Part shown: one piece after another, positions 32,395 to 41,282 of the stretch | Numbering within the stretch: position 1 is the stretch's first letter | How the letters are laid out: every line of letters starts with the position of its first letter | Assembly: GCA_002291985.1 (NCBI GenBank) | Contig: DBBB01000119.1 | Location: 1-51,915, forward strand | Direction of reading: 5' to 3' | From: Firmicutes bacterium UBA995 | Lineage (GTDB): Bacteria > Bacillota > Sulfobacillia > UBA995 | Length of the DNA stretch: 51,915 nt | Program-made: the position numbers and the translations under genes | Notes under the pieces: model-generated | Databases searched by the model: none | The model's input: only the letters and a program-made list of their open reading frames with translations | What the model was told of the DNA's origin: nothing

Positions 32395-33485
32395 CCTGGT
32401 CCTGGGGCCTGGTCGGCCTGCCCAATGCCGGCAAGTCAACCGTGTTCAATGCGCTGACGCATGGAGGTTCGGCTGTCGGCCACTACTCCTTCACCACCAT
32501 TGAACCCCACCTGGGCAAGCTCTCCGTCCCCGATGAGAGGCTGGAACACTTGCGCGTGCTCGCCGGGGCGCCCCTGGCCACGCCGGCCATGCTGGACATC
32601 ATCGACATCGCCGGACTGGTTCCCGGATCCAGCAAGGGCGAGGGTCTGGGCAACCAGTTCCTGGCCACGATTCGTGAGGCTGACGCCCTCATTCATGTAT
32701 TACGCTGCTTCGAGTCCCTGGTTGCCGGTCATCCCCTGGGAACGGTGGACCCGATCAGGGATCTGGACATCGTCCTCACCGAACTTGCCCTGGCCGATCT
32801 GGAGACCATCCAGCGGCGCCGGAACCGGGTGTCGAAACCCGCACATGCCGGCGACCAGGCCGCAGCGCGGGAGTTGGCCCTGTTAGACCGCCTGGAAGTT
32901 CGCCTCAACGAGGGCGGTCGGCCGCCCTGCCCGCCTCTTGGCCCATCGGAGTGCGAATATGCCCTGAAGCAGCTATTCCTCCTCACGGCCAAGCCCTGCC
33001 TGTACCTGGCCAATCTGTCCGAGGATGGTCTCGAATCCGGGCCGGCCTGGGAGGCCGTCCGGGGCCGGGCCGCGAGCGACGGGGTGCCGGTGGCGTCGAT
33101 CAAGGCGCGCCTGGAGATGGACCTGGGGTACCTGACGCCCGTGGAGCGAGCAACCTTCGCTCGGGAGTTGGGAGCAGCGGAGCCCGGGGAGCTGACGCAA
33201 ATCCTCCTCCGTTCCTTGCAACTGGTTACGTTCTTCACCGCCAACGCGAACGAGGCAAGATCCTGGCTGATTTCCGAGGGGACACCGGCTGTCGCCGCTG
33301 CGGCAAGAGTCCACTCGGACATGGCCGAGGGTTTCATCCGGGCGGATGTGCTGCCGTACGGCAGCCTGGCACAGGCGGGCTCCCTGCCCGCCGCAAGGGA
33401 ACGAGGTCTCATCCGCAGCGAGGGACGGGACTATCGGGTTGCCGATGGCGATGTGATGCTCTTCCGGTTCCGCGCCTCAAACTGA
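32391..33485 (+). CDS. ychF: redox-regulated ATPase YchF (OLA1 family)
   Basis: 364 residues from ATG 32391. P-loop GLPNAGKST at about 8-16, DIAGLVPGSSKGEGLGN, and ANLSE in place of NKxD, which gives ATP over GTP preference in this family. The C-terminal TGS-like domain ends with DVMLFRF. Binds ribosomes and restrains stress responses. Confidence 0.96.
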   Translation: MTWSWGLVGLPNAGKSTVFNALTHGGSAVGHYSFTTIEPHLGKLSVPDERLEHLRVLAGAPLATPAMLDIIDIAGLVPGSSKGEGLGNQFLATIREADALIHVLRCFESLVAGHPLGTVDPIRDLDIVLTELALADLETIQRRRNRVSKPAHAGDQAAARELALLDRLEVRLNEGGRPPCPPLGPSECEYALKQLFLLTAKPCLYLANLSEDGLESGPAWEAVRGRAASDGVPVASIKARLEMDLGYLTPVERATFARELGAAEPGELTQILLRSLQLVTFFTANANEARSWLISEGTPAVAAAARVHSDMAEGFIRADVLPYGSLAQAGSLPAARERGLIRSEGRDYRVADGDVMLFRFRASN

Positions 33486-33532
33486 CGAGCAAGCTTCACC
33501 CCTGGGCAGCCCGGAACGGGGGCTGGCGGCCG

Positions 33533-33555
33533 CGTACGTACAGCCGCTACGTACG
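33533..33555. repeat. perfect inverted repeat upstream of the rpsF promoter
   Basis: CGTACGTA, 7-base loop CAGCCGC, TACGTACG. It lies directly before the -35 at 33558 and after ychF. Could be an operator or a ychF terminator stem, though there is no U-tract. Confidence 0.6.
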
Positions 33556-33557
33556 TA

Positions 33558-33587
33558 TTGCCGCGGAACCGCACCCGGTGATATAAT
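33558..33587 (+). promoter_or_regulatory. promoter of the rpsF-ssb-rpsR operon
   Basis: TTGCCG, 18-base spacer, TATAAT. Predicted start near 33594, about 70 bases before rpsF. Confidence 0.75.
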
Positions 33588-33607
33588 GGCGGCCGGAGCA
33601 TGTCCAG

Positions 33608-33647
33608 CCCCGCTCGGTGCCACCGCACGGAGCCATAGTCCGAGGGG
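33608..33647 (+). promoter_or_regulatory. candidate S6:S18 ribosomal leader of rpsF
   Basis: CCCC-GC-TCGG (33608-33617) pairs with CCGAGGGG (33640-33647) with a two-base bulge. Inside is GTGC-CACC-GCAC, carrying the CACCG sequence that S6:S18 recognises in 16S rRNA. The right arm reaches into the Shine-Dalgarno region (GGGGAGGAGG). Fits feedback control by the S6:S18 complex, but the fold has not been tested. Confidence 0.45.
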
Positions 33648-33662
33648 AGGAGGTGAAAGGAC

Positions 33663-34097
33663 ATGCGAACTTACGAGACCGCGTTTATCCTTCGACCGGA
33701 TCTGGAAGAAGAAGCCCTGGCAAGTACGGTCAGCAAGGTCATCGATCTCATCACTTCCGGCGGCGGTTCGATTGAGCATCGCGATGACTGGGGGAAACGT
33801 CGCCTGGCCTACGAGATCGGCGGAGAGCGTGATGGGCACTATACCATCCTGCGTTTCAAGGCCGACTCGCCCACGTTGAAAGAACTCGAACGCACCTTCC
33901 GCCTGAACGAGGATGTCTTGCGTTACCTGATCGTGCGCTGGGAGGTCCCAGTGCGCCGCGGACGCCAGCCTGATACGGCCGACACGGCCGATGCTCCCCA
34001 GGGACAGCCGACCGTATCGCTGGGCCCCATCGGGCCGGCCGGGAGGCCCTCCCCTGTACCATCCATGACCCCGGAGGCAGAATCCCGGGAGGTGTAG
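33663..34097 (+). CDS. rpsF: 30S ribosomal protein S6
   Basis: 144 residues with the ferredoxin-like S6 domain at 1-95 (MRTYETAFILRPDLEEE, and DWGKRRLAYEI). The last 48 residues are a Pro/Gly/Ala-rich tail, longer than usual (typically 95-100 residues in Firmicutes). First gene of rpsF-ssb-rpsR. Confidence 0.96.
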   Translation: MRTYETAFILRPDLEEEALASTVSKVIDLITSGGGSIEHRDDWGKRRLAYEIGGERDGHYTILRFKADSPTLKELERTFRLNEDVLRYLIVRWEVPVRRGRQPDTADTADAPQGQPTVSLGPIGPAGRPSPVPSMTPEAESREV

Positions 34098-34102
34098 CCG
34101 GC

Positions 34103-34501
34103 ATGCTCAATCGAGTGATCCTGATCGGCCGTCTGGCTCAGGATCCCGAATTGCGCTACACGCCCCAGGGGACGGCCGTGTGCAGCTTTAACTTGGCGGT
34201 TCAGCGTCCCCGTACGGGCGAAGGGGGAGAGCGGGAGCCTGACTTCATACCCATCATCACGTGGCAGAAACTGGCCGAGACCTGCAATACCTACTTGTCC
34301 AAGGGCAGGCTCGTGGCGGTGGAGGGGCGGCTGCACATCCGCAGTTATGAGGCGAAGGACGGGGGGCGAAGGCGGGCAGCGGAGGTGGTTGCCCAGGACG
34401 TCAGATTCCTGGACCGTGCGGCCGCAACCCAGACGCCCGACTCCGCCATGCCGGGCTTCGGGCAGGAGGCCGGTCTTCCCGAAGATGATTTGCCTTTCTA
34501 G
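34103..34501 (+). CDS. ssb: single-stranded DNA-binding protein
   Basis: 132 residues from ATG 34103. OB fold at 1-105 (MLNRVILIGRLAQDPELRYT and ITWQKLAE), short linker, and acidic C-terminal tip EDDLPF that recruits repair and replication partners. Classical place between rpsF and rpsR. Confidence 0.97.
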   Translation: MLNRVILIGRLAQDPELRYTPQGTAVCSFNLAVQRPRTGEGGEREPDFIPIITWQKLAETCNTYLSKGRLVAVEGRLHIRSYEAKDGGRRRAAEVVAQDVRFLDRAAATQTPDSAMPGFGQEAGLPEDDLPF

Positions 34502-34525
34502 GCGACTGAAGGAGGCGTGACGGGT

Positions 34526-34759
34526 TTGGCAAGGCGAGAACGCGGGCGTCGTCCCAGGCGCAAGGTGTGTAGTTTCTGCGTGGACCGGGCGACGGTCATC
34601 GATTACAAGGACGCGGGCAAACTCAAGCGATTTCTGTCGGAGCGCGGCAAGATCATGCCGCGCCGGGGTACCGGTAACTGCGCTCGCCATCAGCGGCAAC
34701 TAACTGCGGCAATCAAGCAAGCCAGGGTCATAGCGCTGCTGCCCTTTGTAATGGAGTAG
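34526..34759 (+). CDS. rpsR: 30S ribosomal protein S18
   Basis: 77 residues. TTG 34526 is preferred over GTG 34517 because the GGAGG at 34511-34515 is 10 bases from TTG but only 1 from GTG. S18 core KVCSFC, DYKDAGKLKRFLSERGKI and PRRGTGNCARHQRQL; the C-x2-C plus later C suggests the zinc-binding form. Last of the rpsF-ssb-rpsR trio. Confidence 0.95.
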   Translation: MARRERGRRPRRKVCSFCVDRATVIDYKDAGKLKRFLSERGKIMPRRGTGNCARHQRQLTAAIKQARVIALLPFVME

Positions 34760-34780
34760 CAGGCAAACATTGACGGGTTC

Positions 34781-35143
34781 ATGCCGGAGGGATCCCGCGG
34801 CACCGTACCGAATGCCCTGGCGGAGGCGGCGGAGTTGAGGCAGACCCGGGGGATAGCGCAGAACGCTCGTACTATAGAGTGGCTGAAGGCGGAAGTGGTC
34901 GCCGGCCCCGGGTCGGCATGCAGGGCGTTCCTCAAGGGCGACCCGGAGGGAGTCATCGAGAGCTTGGCCGGCCTCGTTATCTCCTGCTACCTGCTGGGAC
35001 TCCGGGTAGGACTGGATTGTGGCCGACTGAACAACGCCATCCTGGCGAAGCTGGGTCGCAACATTCGCGAGGGCCACGAGATGGAAAGCTGGTACGGCGA
35101 CTTGAGCCAACTGCGCGAGCGCTTTCAGGGGCGTCGAAAGTGA
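34781..35143 (+). CDS. MazG-like family protein
   Basis: 120 residues, all-helical. TIEWLKAEVVAG at about 31-42 and AGLVISCYLLGLRVG fit the small MazG-like proteins common after rpsR in Firmicutes; typical nucleotide-binding EExxE is not clear, so pyrophosphohydrolase activity is uncertain. Overlaps yybS by 4 bases (GTGA). Confidence 0.75.
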   Translation: MPEGSRGTVPNALAEAAELRQTRGIAQNARTIEWLKAEVVAGPGSACRAFLKGDPEGVIESLAGLVISCYLLGLRVGLDCGRLNNAILAKLGRNIREGHEMESWYGDLSQLRERFQGRRK

Positions 35144-36111
35144 CCACCCGGACGGTGGGTACTCGTTCCCTGGCCGAAGGCGCACTTCTGGCAGCCATCG
35201 CGGTCATCCTGGCTCTGGCGGGGATGTACCTGCCGGTCATTGGCTTGCTGGCGGGGCTGGCTTGGCCGATTCCCGTGATGTTGGCTCAGTTGCGTCACGG
35301 GATCCGTCTGAGCATGCTGGTGACCGCCGTGACCGGACTGCTGCTGACGGCAGGCGTCGGCCTGGTACCCGCGCTGGGGATGGTGTTCACCCTTGGCCCC
35401 CTGGGAATGGCGCTTGGCGAGGCTTTTCGCCGGGGCGTCAGCCCCGGCGCGACCCTGGCCGCGGCCGGCGGGGCAGCTTTGTTTTCCAACCTGTTCAGCC
35501 TGGGTGTGACCCTGGTGGTGATGGGCCAGAACCCCTTGTACCTCTATCGGACAGCCGTCGAAGAGGGACTTGAGTTGTCCACACGGATGTACGAGCGCAT
35601 GGGGATGGATGTCACGGCCATGATCGGTCCCATTCAGGAGCAAACGCAGTTGTTGCTCGGCCTGTTGTTCCCATTCACCATCGCCATGGCAGCGCTGACG
35701 CTGGGAGGGATGAACTACGGCCTTGCCACGCTGGTGTTGCGTCGCCTGGGATACCGGATCGCACCCTTTCCCGCCTTCGCCTCCTGGCGGCTGCCGCGAC
35801 ACGCATGGTTGGTCTTGCTCATCGCCATCGGGCTGGTGTTTGCCGACGGCGGCCGGCGAGGGCTTGCCTATGCGGCAGGCTCCAACCTGATGCTGGCAGG
35901 CCAGTTTGCCTTTTTGGTCACAGGCCTGGCCGTCATCTACTGGTGGCTTCACCGTCTCCGCCTGAACCGGCTGGTGAAAGTGGTCGCGGTCGTCTACATT
36001 TTCGCCGTCCAGCCCCTGACCTTGGCCGCCATGCTGGTGGGCTTGACGGACATCGCGTTTGACTGGCGGAAGCTTCGGCCGGCCGGGAGCAGAGGAGGTG
36101 GTGGGACGTGA
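35140..36111 (+). CDS. DUF2232 (YybS) membrane protein
   Basis: 323 residues from GTG 35140. About eight membrane helices (first GALLAAIAVILALAGMYLPVIG, ECF-S-like), AQLRHGIRLSMLVTAVTG, and the late helices around 250-310. YybS/DUF2232 lies before rplI in many Firmicutes; its role is unknown. Overlaps rplI by 4 bases. Confidence 0.85.
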   Translation: MTTRTVGTRSLAEGALLAAIAVILALAGMYLPVIGLLAGLAWPIPVMLAQLRHGIRLSMLVTAVTGLLLTAGVGLVPALGMVFTLGPLGMALGEAFRRGVSPGATLAAAGGAALFSNLFSLGVTLVVMGQNPLYLYRTAVEEGLELSTRMYERMGMDVTAMIGPIQEQTQLLLGLLFPFTIAMAALTLGGMNYGLATLVLRRLGYRIAPFPAFASWRLPRHAWLVLLIAIGLVFADGGRRGLAYAAGSNLMLAGQFAFLVTGLAVIYWWLHRLRLNRLVKVVAVVYIFAVQPLTLAAMLVGLTDIAFDWRKLRPAGSRGGGGT

Positions 36112-36575
36112 AGGTGTTGCTGCTTCAGGATGTTCCTGCGTTGGGCATACGGGGTGAGATCCGGGACGTGGCTGACGGTTACGCCCGGAACTACCTGATC
36201 CCGCGGGGATTGGCCCGCCAGGCCTCGACGGGGATTGAACGAGCAGCGAGGGTTCGGGCGGACTCGGCTGCCGCTCGTTCGGCGCGCGCGATCCAGGAGG
36301 CACGAGAAACGGCAGCACGGCTGAACGGGTTCAGCCTGACCATCCGCGCCCGGGCAGGCGAGAAGGGGCGGCTCTTCGGCTCGGTGACGAGCCAGGACAT
36401 CGCCAATGGTCTTGCCGCAGTCGCGGGTGTCACCGTGGATCGACGCCGCGTGTTGCTGGATGATACGATCAAGACCCTGGGCACATACCGGGTCGGGGTG
36501 CGACTCCACTCCCAGGTGCAGGCTGTCGTGGAAGTCCGGGTTGAAGGTGAAGACGGGAGGGGAGTAACAGGGTGA
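36108..36575 (+). CDS. rplI: 50S ribosomal protein L9
   Basis: 155 residues from GTG 36108. N-terminal MKVLLLQDVPALGIRGEI and GYARNYLIPRGLA are diagnostic; long connecting helix and C-terminal domain (GRLFGSVTSQDIANGL, LDDTIKTLGTYRV). Overlaps lonC by 4 bases. Confidence 0.97.
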   Translation: MKVLLLQDVPALGIRGEIRDVADGYARNYLIPRGLARQASTGIERAARVRADSAAARSARAIQEARETAARLNGFSLTIRARAGEKGRLFGSVTSQDIANGLAAVAGVTVDRRRVLLDDTIKTLGTYRVGVRLHSQVQAVVEVRVEGEDGRGVTG

Positions 36576-38536
36576 GTGCTTTGGCCGACCGGGGCGCGGC
36601 CGATCGCGAACGACTGGGCCGGCAGGTAGGGGCCTTGTTTGGGATGTTGTCGACCTTGTATGGGCCCGACAGACTCGTGTTGAAGGCGGGCAAGCTTGAG
36701 GCACTTGACGGAATGCAGTCATCCGTCCTCGAGGAACAGGTCCAGGCACTACAGAAACTGGTATTCGAAGATCCGACCATTGCCCTCCCCCTCAACCTGG
36801 AGGAAATACCCCGGGCGCTGGAAGAGATCGAGGACGAACTGGCAGACCTCCTCGCCCGCCGGTCGGTAGAGGAACGGATCGACAAGAAGATCGCCGAACG
36901 CATGCAGCAGCGCCACGAGGAATACGTCAAGGAACTCCGGATCCAGGTTCTGAAAGAGGCGGGAAGCCCGGAGACAGCGCAGACACTGAAACGTTACGCC
37001 ACCCTCGAGAAGATGGATCGACAACGACTGACCCGGTCGGTGATGGAAATTCTTCGCCCGTCCCGCCTTGAAGAGATTATCGGGCAGCAGCAGGCCGTAC
37101 GGGCGCTTTTGGCCAAGATAGCGGCTCCCTTTCCCCAACATGTGATCCTGTACGGGCCGCCCGGCGTGGGCAAGACGTCGGCCGCGCGGCTGGTGTTGGA
37201 GGCCGCGAAACAGATCAAACGGAGCCCGTTCGGCAAAGATGCGCCGTTCGTGGAGGTCGACGGGGCCACCCTACGCTGGGATCCACGCGAGATCACCAAC
37301 CCTCTGCTCGGCTCGGTCCATGACCCGATCTACCAGGGGGCCCGCCGCGACCTGGCGGAGGGGGGTGTACCCGAACCCAAGCTGGGACTGGTGACGGAGG
37401 CTCACACCGGCATCCTTTTCATAGACGAGATCGGGGAAATGGACCTGTTCCTGCAGGCCAAGTTACTGAAAGTGCTCGAGGAGAAACGCGTCAGCTTCGA
37501 TTCCTCTTACTACGACCCATCCGACCCGCAGGTGCCGAGGTATATCAAGAAGCTGTTCGAGGAAGGCGCCCCGGCCGATTTCTTGTTGGTGACGGCTACG
37601 ACCCGGTGCCCGGAAGACATCAATCCCGCGGTCCGTTCACGTTGCGCCGAGGTGTTTTTCGAGCCCCTGACCCCGACCGAGATCGTGCGGATCGTCCATG
37701 ATGCCGGCCGCAAGCTTGCGGTGCAGTTCGAGGCAGGGGTTGCCGAACTCATTGCCGATTATACCGCGGAAGGCCGTAAAGCCATCGGGATCCTGGCTGA
37801 TGCGTACAGCCTCGCCCTGCTCAGCCATCGCAAGCGGACGCGGCTGATCTTACGCCAGGACGCCGTCCGCGAGGTGGTCAAGTGCAGTCGACTCATCCCC
37901 AACGTGAACCAGAAGGGCCATTCGGGCCACGAGGTAGGTCGCGTGTTTGCCATGGCGGTCGCGGGCTACCTTGGTTCCATCCTGGAAGTGGAGGCGGTGG
38001 TGTTCCCCTCCCGGGAACCCGGGAAGGGTAGTCTTCGTTTCAACGATACGGCTGGTACCATGGCCCGCGACTCCGTGTTCAACGCCCTGTCTGTGGCCCG
38101 GCGGCTCACCGGAGAGGATCTGGCAAACTACGATGTCCACGTGAATGTGGTCGGCGGCGGACGAGTGGACGGCCCTTCGGCCGGGGCGGCCATCCTGCTG
38201 GCGGTGGTGAGCGCCCTACAAGGCCATCCCGTGCGACAAGACATCGCTGTGACCGGCGAGATCTCTTTGCAGGGACGGATTCGACCGGTAGGAGGGTTGG
38301 CCGAGAAGCTGTATGGCGCCAGGCAGGCAGGGATGAAAGGGGCCGTGGTTCCCGTGGAAAACCTGAAGGAGTTTCCCGGAGACGCGCACGGCCTGGACGT
38401 GTACGGAGTAAGCACTGCCGACGAACTCCTCCCCCTGGTCCTGGCGATGCCGGCCGCCCAAGAAAGCGGCGCCCCGCCCGTCGAAGCCACCCGTCGCCGT
38501 CCTCGCCATCCGAACCGGGGTCCTGTGCCCGCTTAG
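36572..38536 (+). CDS. lonC: Lon family protease, LonC type
   Basis: 654 residues from GTG 36572. N-terminal coiled-coil region about 75-130, AAA+ ATPase with Walker A GPPGVGKT at 195-202 and FIDEIGEM as Walker B, SRCAEVFFEPL sensor, and C-terminal Lon protease domain with the Ser-Lys dyad S536 (DGPSAGAAIL) and K579 (GGLAEK), 43 apart as in LonA. It lacks the LonA N-terminal substrate domain. LonC proteins of this type are typical of endospore-forming Firmicutes. Walker A is intact, so ATP use is expected. Coupled between L9 and dnaB. Confidence 0.92.
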   Translation: MSALADRGAADRERLGRQVGALFGMLSTLYGPDRLVLKAGKLEALDGMQSSVLEEQVQALQKLVFEDPTIALPLNLEEIPRALEEIEDELADLLARRSVEERIDKKIAERMQQRHEEYVKELRIQVLKEAGSPETAQTLKRYATLEKMDRQRLTRSVMEILRPSRLEEIIGQQQAVRALLAKIAAPFPQHVILYGPPGVGKTSAARLVLEAAKQIKRSPFGKDAPFVEVDGATLRWDPREITNPLLGSVHDPIYQGARRDLAEGGVPEPKLGLVTEAHTGILFIDEIGEMDLFLQAKLLKVLEEKRVSFDSSYYDPSDPQVPRYIKKLFEEGAPADFLLVTATTRCPEDINPAVRSRCAEVFFEPLTPTEIVRIVHDAGRKLAVQFEAGVAELIADYTAEGRKAIGILADAYSLALLSHRKRTRLILRQDAVREVVKCSRLIPNVNQKGHSGHEVGRVFAMAVAGYLGSILEVEAVVFPSREPGKGSLRFNDTAGTMARDSVFNALSVARRLTGEDLANYDVHVNVVGGGRVDGPSAGAAILLAVVSALQGHPVRQDIAVTGEISLQGRIRPVGGLAEKLYGARQAGMKGAVVPVENLKEFPGDAHGLDVYGVSTADELLPLVLAMPAAQESGAPPVEATRRRPRHPNRGPVPA

Positions 38537-38546
38537 CGGGCAATAC

Positions 38547-39878
38547 ATGATGGCTACTGAGCCCAAGGTGCCGCCCCACAGCCTCGAGGCAGAACAGAGC
38601 GTACTGGGGGCGATGTTCATCGACCCCCAGGCGGCCATTCGGGCCTCCGAACTCCTGCGCGTGGACGATTTCTATCGCGAGGCCCACCGCCGCGTGTTCG
38701 AGGCTGCCCTCGCCGTTCGCGAACGCCGCGAGCCCATCGACCTGATCACCATGACCGAGGAACTGCGTCGCCGTTCCTGGCTGGAGGCGGTAGGGGGCAT
38801 CACCTACCTGAGCCAACTGGCAGCCTTCGTGCCTACCGCCGCACACACCGAGCATTACGCCCGGATCGTGCAACAGAAGGCACTGCTCAGAGCCCTGATC
38901 CTGTCATCGATCGCCGTGCAAGAAATGGCATACGCGGGCACCGAAGAAGTAACCGCCCTGCTTGATCGGGCGGAACAGGCAGTGTTTGCCGTCACCCAGC
39001 GCGGGGCGCGCCGGGAACACCACGTCCTCAAGGACGTCCTGGATCGCTCCTTGAACCACATCGAGGACCTCTATCGCAGGGACACCGACCTCACAGGAGT
39101 CGACACCGGCTTTGCCGACCTCAACCGGCTCACGTCCGGGCTACAGCCCTCCGACTTCATCGTGATAGCCGGGCGGCCTGGCCAAGGCAAGACGGCCCTC
39201 GCCCTCTGCCTGGCGCGACACGCCGCCCTGGAGTGTGACCTGCCGACGCTGGTTTTCAGTCTCGAGATGTCTGCTGAACAACTATGTCTGCGCCTGCTCG
39301 CGGCCCAATCACAGGTCGACGGGACGCGCTTGCGGACGGGGCGACTCGGCAGGGATGATTGGGACCGGTTGTCGGAAGCGGCCGGTCGGCTTGGCTCGGC
39401 CCCCTTGCTGCTGGACGACACGCCCGCCCTCACTCTCATGGAACTCAGAGGTCGAGCGCGCCGCCTCCGGGCGGAACAGAGAGTGGGCTTGATCGTCGTG
39501 GACTACCTACAGCTCATAACCGTTCCCGGCCGCCATGAAAACAGACAGCAGGAGATCAGCGAGATCTCGCGGTCTCTCAAGGCGTTGGCCCGGGAACTCG
39601 AGGTGCCGGTGGTGACCTGCTCGCAGCTATCCCGGGCGGTGGAGCGGCGGGGAGAGGGGAGCCGACCACAACTCTCTGACCTTCGAGAGTCGGGGGCCAT
39701 CGAACAGGATGCCGATCTGGTGGCTTTCATCCATTTTGACGCGCGCAAGGAAAACCGGGACATAGCAGACTTCATCCTCGCCAAGCAACGCAATGGGCCG
39801 ACTGATTCCTTCGAGCTGTACTTCCGCCGCGACGTATCCCGTTTTGAGAGCATCGAGCGACGCCGTACCGCTCCTTGA
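38547..39878 (+). CDS. dnaB: replicative DNA helicase DnaB
   Basis: 443 residues from ATG 38547 (next ATG 38550). N-terminal primase-interacting domain begins PPHSLEAEQSVLGAM; RecA-like ATPase has GRPGQGKTALAL, FSLEMSAEQLCLRLL, DYLQLI and a QRNGPTD-like C-terminal sensor. Hexameric 5'-3' helicase of the replication fork. It starts 10 bases after lonC. Confidence 0.97.
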   Translation: MMATEPKVPPHSLEAEQSVLGAMFIDPQAAIRASELLRVDDFYREAHRRVFEAALAVRERREPIDLITMTEELRRRSWLEAVGGITYLSQLAAFVPTAAHTEHYARIVQQKALLRALILSSIAVQEMAYAGTEEVTALLDRAEQAVFAVTQRGARREHHVLKDVLDRSLNHIEDLYRRDTDLTGVDTGFADLNRLTSGLQPSDFIVIAGRPGQGKTALALCLARHAALECDLPTLVFSLEMSAEQLCLRLLAAQSQVDGTRLRTGRLGRDDWDRLSEAAGRLGSAPLLLDDTPALTLMELRGRARRLRAEQRVGLIVVDYLQLITVPGRHENRQQEISEISRSLKALARELEVPVVTCSQLSRAVERRGEGSRPQLSDLRESGAIEQDADLVAFIHFDARKENRDIADFILAKQRNGPTDSFELYFRRDVSRFESIERRRTAP

Positions 39879-39950
39879 GCAGAGCCGGCGTGCCCCTCCT
39901 CGCCCAGCCGGTCAATGAACAGGTGTCGTGCGCCGGTACCTGCTCGCTCT

Positions 39951-41156
39951 TCAGGAGGGGATGCGTCTCCGTAGCGCGGGCTTGACCCCCACGAGGATGA
40001 TTACATTGGCCGCCAGGCAAAAGAAGGCTAGCAGCCAGAAAGATGGAGCGTAGGACCCGACCAGGTCATAGATACGACCGGCCAGAAAGGGCCCCAGCAA
40101 TCCTGCCGCACCCCAGGCCGTGAACATCGCCCCGTAGACTGCCCCGAAGTGCCGGACGCCCCACACGTCAGCGGTCAACGCAGGAGAGAGGGCAAGATAT
40201 CCGCCAAAGGACAGGCCACCGCTGATAGCGGCGACGCGGAGCAACCAGGGCGCGTCCAAAGACAAGCTCAGGGGCACCGCCGAGACGGCGGCCATCATGA
40301 AGACCCCGATGAGCACGAAAGTGTTCAGGCGCCCGATCCGGTCGGACAGAGGGCTGAGCACTATCCGGCCGCTGAAGTTGAACAGAGAGAACAGGGAGAT
40401 CAGGGCGACCGCTGCCCCGGATGGAAGCCCGGCGAAATCGGTGGCGAACGGTTTGATGTGAGCGATGATGGCAAAGCCCGCTGAAGTGATGAGCAAGTAA
40501 TTCACCCACATGCAGGCGAACTCCCGGGTGGCCACCGCGGTCCGGACCGTGGCCTCCTGCCCCGTGTACTCGGAGGTCAGGATGCGCCTGCCCTTTGCTG
40601 GGTCCCAGCCCAGCGGGCGCCAGCCAGGGGGAGGCAGGCGTAACACGAGGGACAGCAGCACGGTCACGCCGGCGAACAGCACGCCCGCAAGCAAAAAGAC
40701 AGTTCGCCAACCATGGGCCGCCAGCAGGATATGGATGGGGGAAGCGAACACCAGGGCTCCCAGCCCAAATCCGCCCACCATTATGCCGGTCGCCGTCCCG
40801 CGGTGATCGGGAAACCAGCGGATACCTCCGGCGACCACTCCCGCATAGCCGAGGGCGATTCCCGTGCCGGTCAACAGCCCGAATGCTCCCGTCAGTTCCC
40901 CTAGCGTGCGGGCGTGGGCGCTGAGGATGTACCCCATGCCGCCCAGCACGGCGCCGGCCATGACGACCAGGCGGGGCCCGCGCCGGTCTTGTAGCTGTCC
41001 TGCTGGGAACATCATCAGCGCGAACACCATCGAGGCTACGGAGAACGGCAAGACCGCCTGCACCCGCGTCCAGCCGAAATCAGCCTGGAGCGCGGGGACG
41101 AACACTCCCCAGGCATAGAAGCCGCCCTGGGTGAGGGTGATGAGGAAGCCCGCCAA
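39951..41156 (-). CDS. MFS transporter, OFA-like
   Basis: 401 residues from TTG 41156 on the reverse strand; no ATG or GTG is close, so the true start may be further upstream. Twelve membrane helices. GGFYAWGVFVPALQ and the motif-A-like AGQLQDRRGPRL between helices 2 and 3 fit the oxalate/formate antiporter family, whose substrates are varied organic anions. Convergent with dnaB; lies after the groEL terminator. The substrate cannot be told. Confidence 0.8.
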   Translation of the reverse strand: MAGFLITLTQGGFYAWGVFVPALQADFGWTRVQAVLPFSVASMVFALMMFPAGQLQDRRGPRLVVMAGAVLGGMGYILSAHARTLGELTGAFGLLTGTGIALGYAGVVAGGIRWFPDHRGTATGIMVGGFGLGALVFASPIHILLAAHGWRTVFLLAGVLFAGVTVLLSLVLRLPPPGWRPLGWDPAKGRRILTSEYTGQEATVRTAVATREFACMWVNYLLITSAGFAIIAHIKPFATDFAGLPSGAAVALISLFSLFNFSGRIVLSPLSDRIGRLNTFVLIGVFMMAAVSAVPLSLSLDAPWLLRVAAISGGLSFGGYLALSPALTADVWGVRHFGAVYGAMFTAWGAAGLLGPFLAGRIYDLVGSYAPSFWLLAFFCLAANVIILVGVKPALRRRIPS

Positions 41157-41228
41157 GGCAACGACATAACGGAATCGATGACGGATCAGCGAACTCGCCC
41201 CCAGTTTGGCCCGTCGAATCCGACGATG

Positions 41229-41266
41229 AAGAACGGCCCCGGATCTTCCCGCCCGGGGCCGTTCTT
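41229..41266 (-). terminator. rho-independent terminator of groES-groEL
   Basis: 14-bp perfect stem, AAGAACGGCCCCGG against CCGGGGCCGTTCTT, 10-base loop. In the reverse-strand direction it ends in TTCTT and stands 17 bases after the groEL stop. Confidence 0.8.
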
Positions 41267-41282
41267 CCCTGCTGCCCGATTC

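Noticed and set aside
35575..35583. TTGTCCACA, a DnaA-box variant
   Set aside because: Single copy inside the yybS coding region with no cluster or AT-rich element, so not an origin.
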